A stretch of DNA of 7,175 nt from an uncultured Collinsella sp. (lineage in GTDB: Bacteria; Actinomycetota; Coriobacteriia; Coriobacteriales; Coriobacteriaceae), in assembly GCA_900556515.1 (NCBI GenBank), contig USPH01000067.1:1-7175 (forward strand). The letters run 5' to 3'. The stretch's first letter is position 1, and every line of letters starts with the position of its first letter. Shown one piece after another: positions 5,513-7,175 of this stretch. The notes below the pieces were generated by a model that saw nothing but the letters and a program-made list of their open reading frames with translations, did no database searches and was not told where the DNA came from. Position numbers and translations under genes: made by a program.

Positions 5513-6237
5513 CAGTACGCGCCCCACGGCAGGAGTTTGTCCCCGAGCCTCGCGATCCGGTCATACAGCACCGTGTGCCGTTCGTCCGGATTGCCGTCTC
5601 GGTGAAAATGTCCGTAATACCAGCGCTTGTAGTCCAGGCGGTCCTCGAGCTCGTCGAGGAATCCGGTCAACCGGTCCACATCAGGGCGTTCCCAGCCTGG
5701 GTCCGGGTAGAGCGTCGGCGAGAGCATGCGCGTGGCGCAGGTATGGGTGATGACGCAGTTGACCTTCCAGCCGACCTCGTCGAGCCTTGCCCGCGCGGTA
5801 TCGAAATCGCGCTCGTCCGGGAGCTCCTGAGGCCACCAGCTGGAATACGGCACGCGGTATTCCCTGTCCACGCTCGTGGCACCGCCCATGGTGAAGATTG
5901 TCGAACCGTCGAGCTCAAAGACCTCGCCGCGCGTCAGGCGCCGAATAGACGAAGTATCCGACAGGCGTTGCGTCAGCCCGCCGTGCCACGGTTCCATGGG
6001 ACGCTCCTCCCAGTGGTCGAAGCGCTCGTGGTTGCCATCCACGAAGAGAACCGTGTAGGGGCGCGACTCGAGCCAAGCGATGTCAGCGCATTCCTCGGCA
6101 GAAAAGTTCCACGGAAAGCCAAAGTCACCGGCAACGATGAGATAGTCGTCGCTGGTAAGGCCATCCCCAAGCTCCCAGTCGCGGAGCTTTTGCATGTCGA
6201 GCCCGCCGTGGATGTCGCCCGTCACATAGACCGTCAT
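5512..6237 (-). CDS. Metallophosphoesterase (calcineurin-like), second gene of operon
   Basis: A 241-aa paralogue of the gene after it. Motifs: GDIHG (Asp8, His10), GDFGF (Asp38), DGNHE (Asn69, His70), THT (His165) and GHFH (His210, His212), so all metal-binding positions are kept. It shares the insert MGGATSVDREYR...SWWPQELP and the block LDEVGWKVNCVITH with its neighbour (there LNRVGWKVDYVVTH), which points to tandem duplication and divergence. The start at 6237 is preferred over in-frame starts further upstream because AGAGG stands 7 bases before it, the ATG overlaps the preceding stop as ATGA, and the Arg-rich extension would lie in another gene. Substrate unknown. Confidence 0.92.
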   Translation of the reverse strand: MTVYVTGDIHGGLDMQKLRDWELGDGLTSDDYLIVAGDFGFPWNFSAEECADIAWLESRPYTVLFVDGNHERFDHWEERPMEPWHGGLTQRLSDTSSIRRLTRGEVFELDGSTIFTMGGATSVDREYRVPYSSWWPQELPDERDFDTARARLDEVGWKVNCVITHTCATRMLSPTLYPDPGWERPDVDRLTGFLDELEDRLDYKRWYYGHFHRDGNPDERHTVLYDRIARLGDKLLPWGAY

Positions 6238-6872
6238 CGGATCGCCTCTTCCCTCTTGTACGCCGCCAGCTCGCGCTCGACCTGCCTGTCGCCGGTCTCG
6301 TTGACCCACCAGGGCCATTTCACCCGGCCGCACGGCTCGTCGACTCCGGCGAACCATCCCCTCAGCTCGTCAAGACTCACCGGGGAGTGCCCGTTGGCAT
6401 CGCAACCGACGTCGTAGCGCAGAAGACCCTGCTTGCGGTTGAACTCGTTGTACGCGCCACCGCTGCTGTGGATGTGTCCGTGAAGGTGCCACGATCCATG
6501 GCTCATGCCCTGCCAGTCGGCCATGGGGTAATGGCACAGGACGATCTTCTGCCCGTCGATCTTGAGCACGCAGATCGGCGGTTCCACGGTGAAGGCGCCA
6601 GCGACCGCCGGCTGGGTCCAGTCCTTGTCGTGGTTTCCCGGGACGAGGTGGATGCGCCTGCAGGCAATCCGCTTGCGAAGCCCATAGGCGTCCTGGGCGG
6701 TCATCTTGAATGAGAAATCACCCAGGATGTAGAGTTCGTCGTCCACGGCAACCCTGCCGTTGATGCTGTCGACGATGGCGTCGTTCATCTGCCAAATCGT
6801 CTCCCACGGGCGGTCGGTGAACTTCAGCACGTTCTCATGCCCGAAGTGGGTGTCACTGGTAAACCAGATCAT
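6234..6872 (-). CDS. Metallophosphoesterase (phage/plasmid type), first gene of operon
   Basis: A 212-aa protein of a compact calcineurin-like phosphoesterase type common in phages and mobile elements. Motifs: SDTHFGH (Asp7, His9, His12), LGDFSF (Asp52), PGNHD (Asn80, His81, Asp82), CHYPM (His114) and HGHIH (His133, His135), followed by the typical VGCDANGHSPVSLDEL tail block. The last 40 residues (WPWWVNETGDRQVERELAAYKREEAIR region) are an extra charged tail. The start is well supported: AAGGAG (6882-6887 on plus) is 9 bases before the ATG. It heads the operon and overlaps the next gene by 4 bases. It is more distant from the two downstream genes than they are from each other, so the operon combines two phosphoesterase subfamilies. 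The substrate (nucleotide, cyclic nucleotide, nucleic-acid end or phosphoprotein) cannot be read from sequence. Confidence 0.93.
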   Translation of the reverse strand: MIWFTSDTHFGHENVLKFTDRPWETIWQMNDAIVDSINGRVAVDDELYILGDFSFKMTAQDAYGLRKRIACRRIHLVPGNHDKDWTQPAVAGAFTVEPPICVLKIDGQKIVLCHYPMADWQGMSHGSWHLHGHIHSSGGAYNEFNRKQGLLRYDVGCDANGHSPVSLDELRGWFAGVDEPCGRVKWPWWVNETGDRQVERELAAYKREEAIR

Positions 6873-6894
6873 ATTGATTGTCTCCTTCTGTCGC

Positions 6895-6927
6895 TAAAAA
6901 ACGTTCTCCTTCGAGGTCAGGAGACGT
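6895..6927 (-). terminator. Intrinsic terminator/attenuator before the phosphoesterase operon
   Basis: On the minus strand ACGTCTCC pairs with GGAGAACGT (plus 6920-6927 with 6901-6909, one bulged base, 10-base loop) and is followed by TTTTTT (plus 6901-6896). The U-run ends 8 bases before the Shine-Dalgarno of the first phosphoesterase. There is little room for a promoter in between, so it probably works as a conditional terminator in the operon leader. Confidence 0.7.
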
Positions 6928-7175
6928 ATTTTGAGCGACATGAGGTACATATCCCTCATGTTCCAAGCTCCAATCTGCCGAATTTGCTCGGATAAAAGTC
7001 TAAGGCTTCGATAGCGAGGGTTGATTTCCGATCTCAGCCGAACACATTGAGCAAATAGGCCATTCCCGCAGTTAGCCGAACGCCCCCGCGGCCCCTCCTG
7101 GGGTCCGGGGGCGGCATTTCCCCAGTTGAAGGAACGGTGGAGATGTGTTTCGATGGGTCCGGTGGCCATGCTCCG
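6928..7175 (-). other. Structured upstream region, no convincing gene
   Basis: It contains several inverted repeats: ACATGAGG/CCTCATGT (6938-6945 with 6954-6961), ATTTGCTC/GAGCAAAT (6982-6989 with 7049-7056), a GC-rich 14-bp hairpin with one bulge (7081-7095 with 7100-7113), and a direct repeat AGCCGAAC (7036-7043 and 7074-7081). A minus-strand frame of 91 codons (7169 to 6894, open to the window edge) crosses all of them and ends in the terminator U-run. It has no visible ribosome binding site inside the window and I cannot tell whether it is coding. A leader RNA or a dispersed intergenic element seems more likely. Confidence 0.45.

Noticed and set aside
4850..6417. Two long plus-strand frames (251 and 280 codons) opposite the phosphoesterases
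   Set aside because: They are antisense shadows in GC-rich DNA, similar to each other only because the genes below them are paralogues.
7081..7118. GC-rich 14-bp hairpin as an intrinsic terminator
   Set aside because: No U-run follows on either strand (only CATTTCCCC on plus) and no gene ends there.

Overview
The window looks like the end of a draft contig from a GC-rich actinobacterium, most likely a gut Coriobacteriia such as Collinsella. That placement rests on codon use, the PASTA-repeat Ser/Thr kinase tail and overall gene style; no marker gene is present to prove it. Bases 1-42 are not genomic: they are an Illumina Nextera adapter with what looks like an i5 index, so real sequence starts at 43.

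Left part (43-1347, chromosome): the 3' portion of a membrane Ser/Thr protein kinase gene (one transmembrane segment, four PASTA repeats), whose last codons run through an intrinsic terminator. A second hairpin terminator then faces the opposite way, and it follows a 45-base 3' half of a tRNA-Arg(CCT) gene on the minus strand. The tRNA match stops at the anticodon loop, which marks this as the displaced end of a tRNA gene used as an integration site.

Middle part (about 1393-3841, integrative element): a tyrosine integrase with a complete catalytic set, a small excisionase-like HTH protein behind a structured 5' leader, and a winged-helix protein that resembles replication initiators or replisome organisers. 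A branched terminator closes this module. This segment is visibly more AT-rich than its surroundings. Between 3842 and 4162 there is no convincing intact gene; a possible fossil of another integrase C-terminus lies on the minus strand.

Right part (4163-7175, GC-rich cargo or second mosaic segment): a coiled-coil protein on the plus strand converges on a minus-strand operon of three calcineurin-like metallophosphoesterases with overlapping start/stop codons. The last two are paralogues. The convergent junction carries four 11-bp-spaced TTCTAG-type repeats that also form a 19-bp hairpin. The operon is preceded by a structured region with an intrinsic terminator placed so close to the ribosome binding site that expression appears to require read-through.

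The integrase, the excisionase-like protein and the tRNA attachment site would together control integration and excision. The phosphoesterases and the coiled-coil protein are candidate cargo of unknown role. The right end of the element, where an intact tRNA-Arg would be expected, is outside the window.
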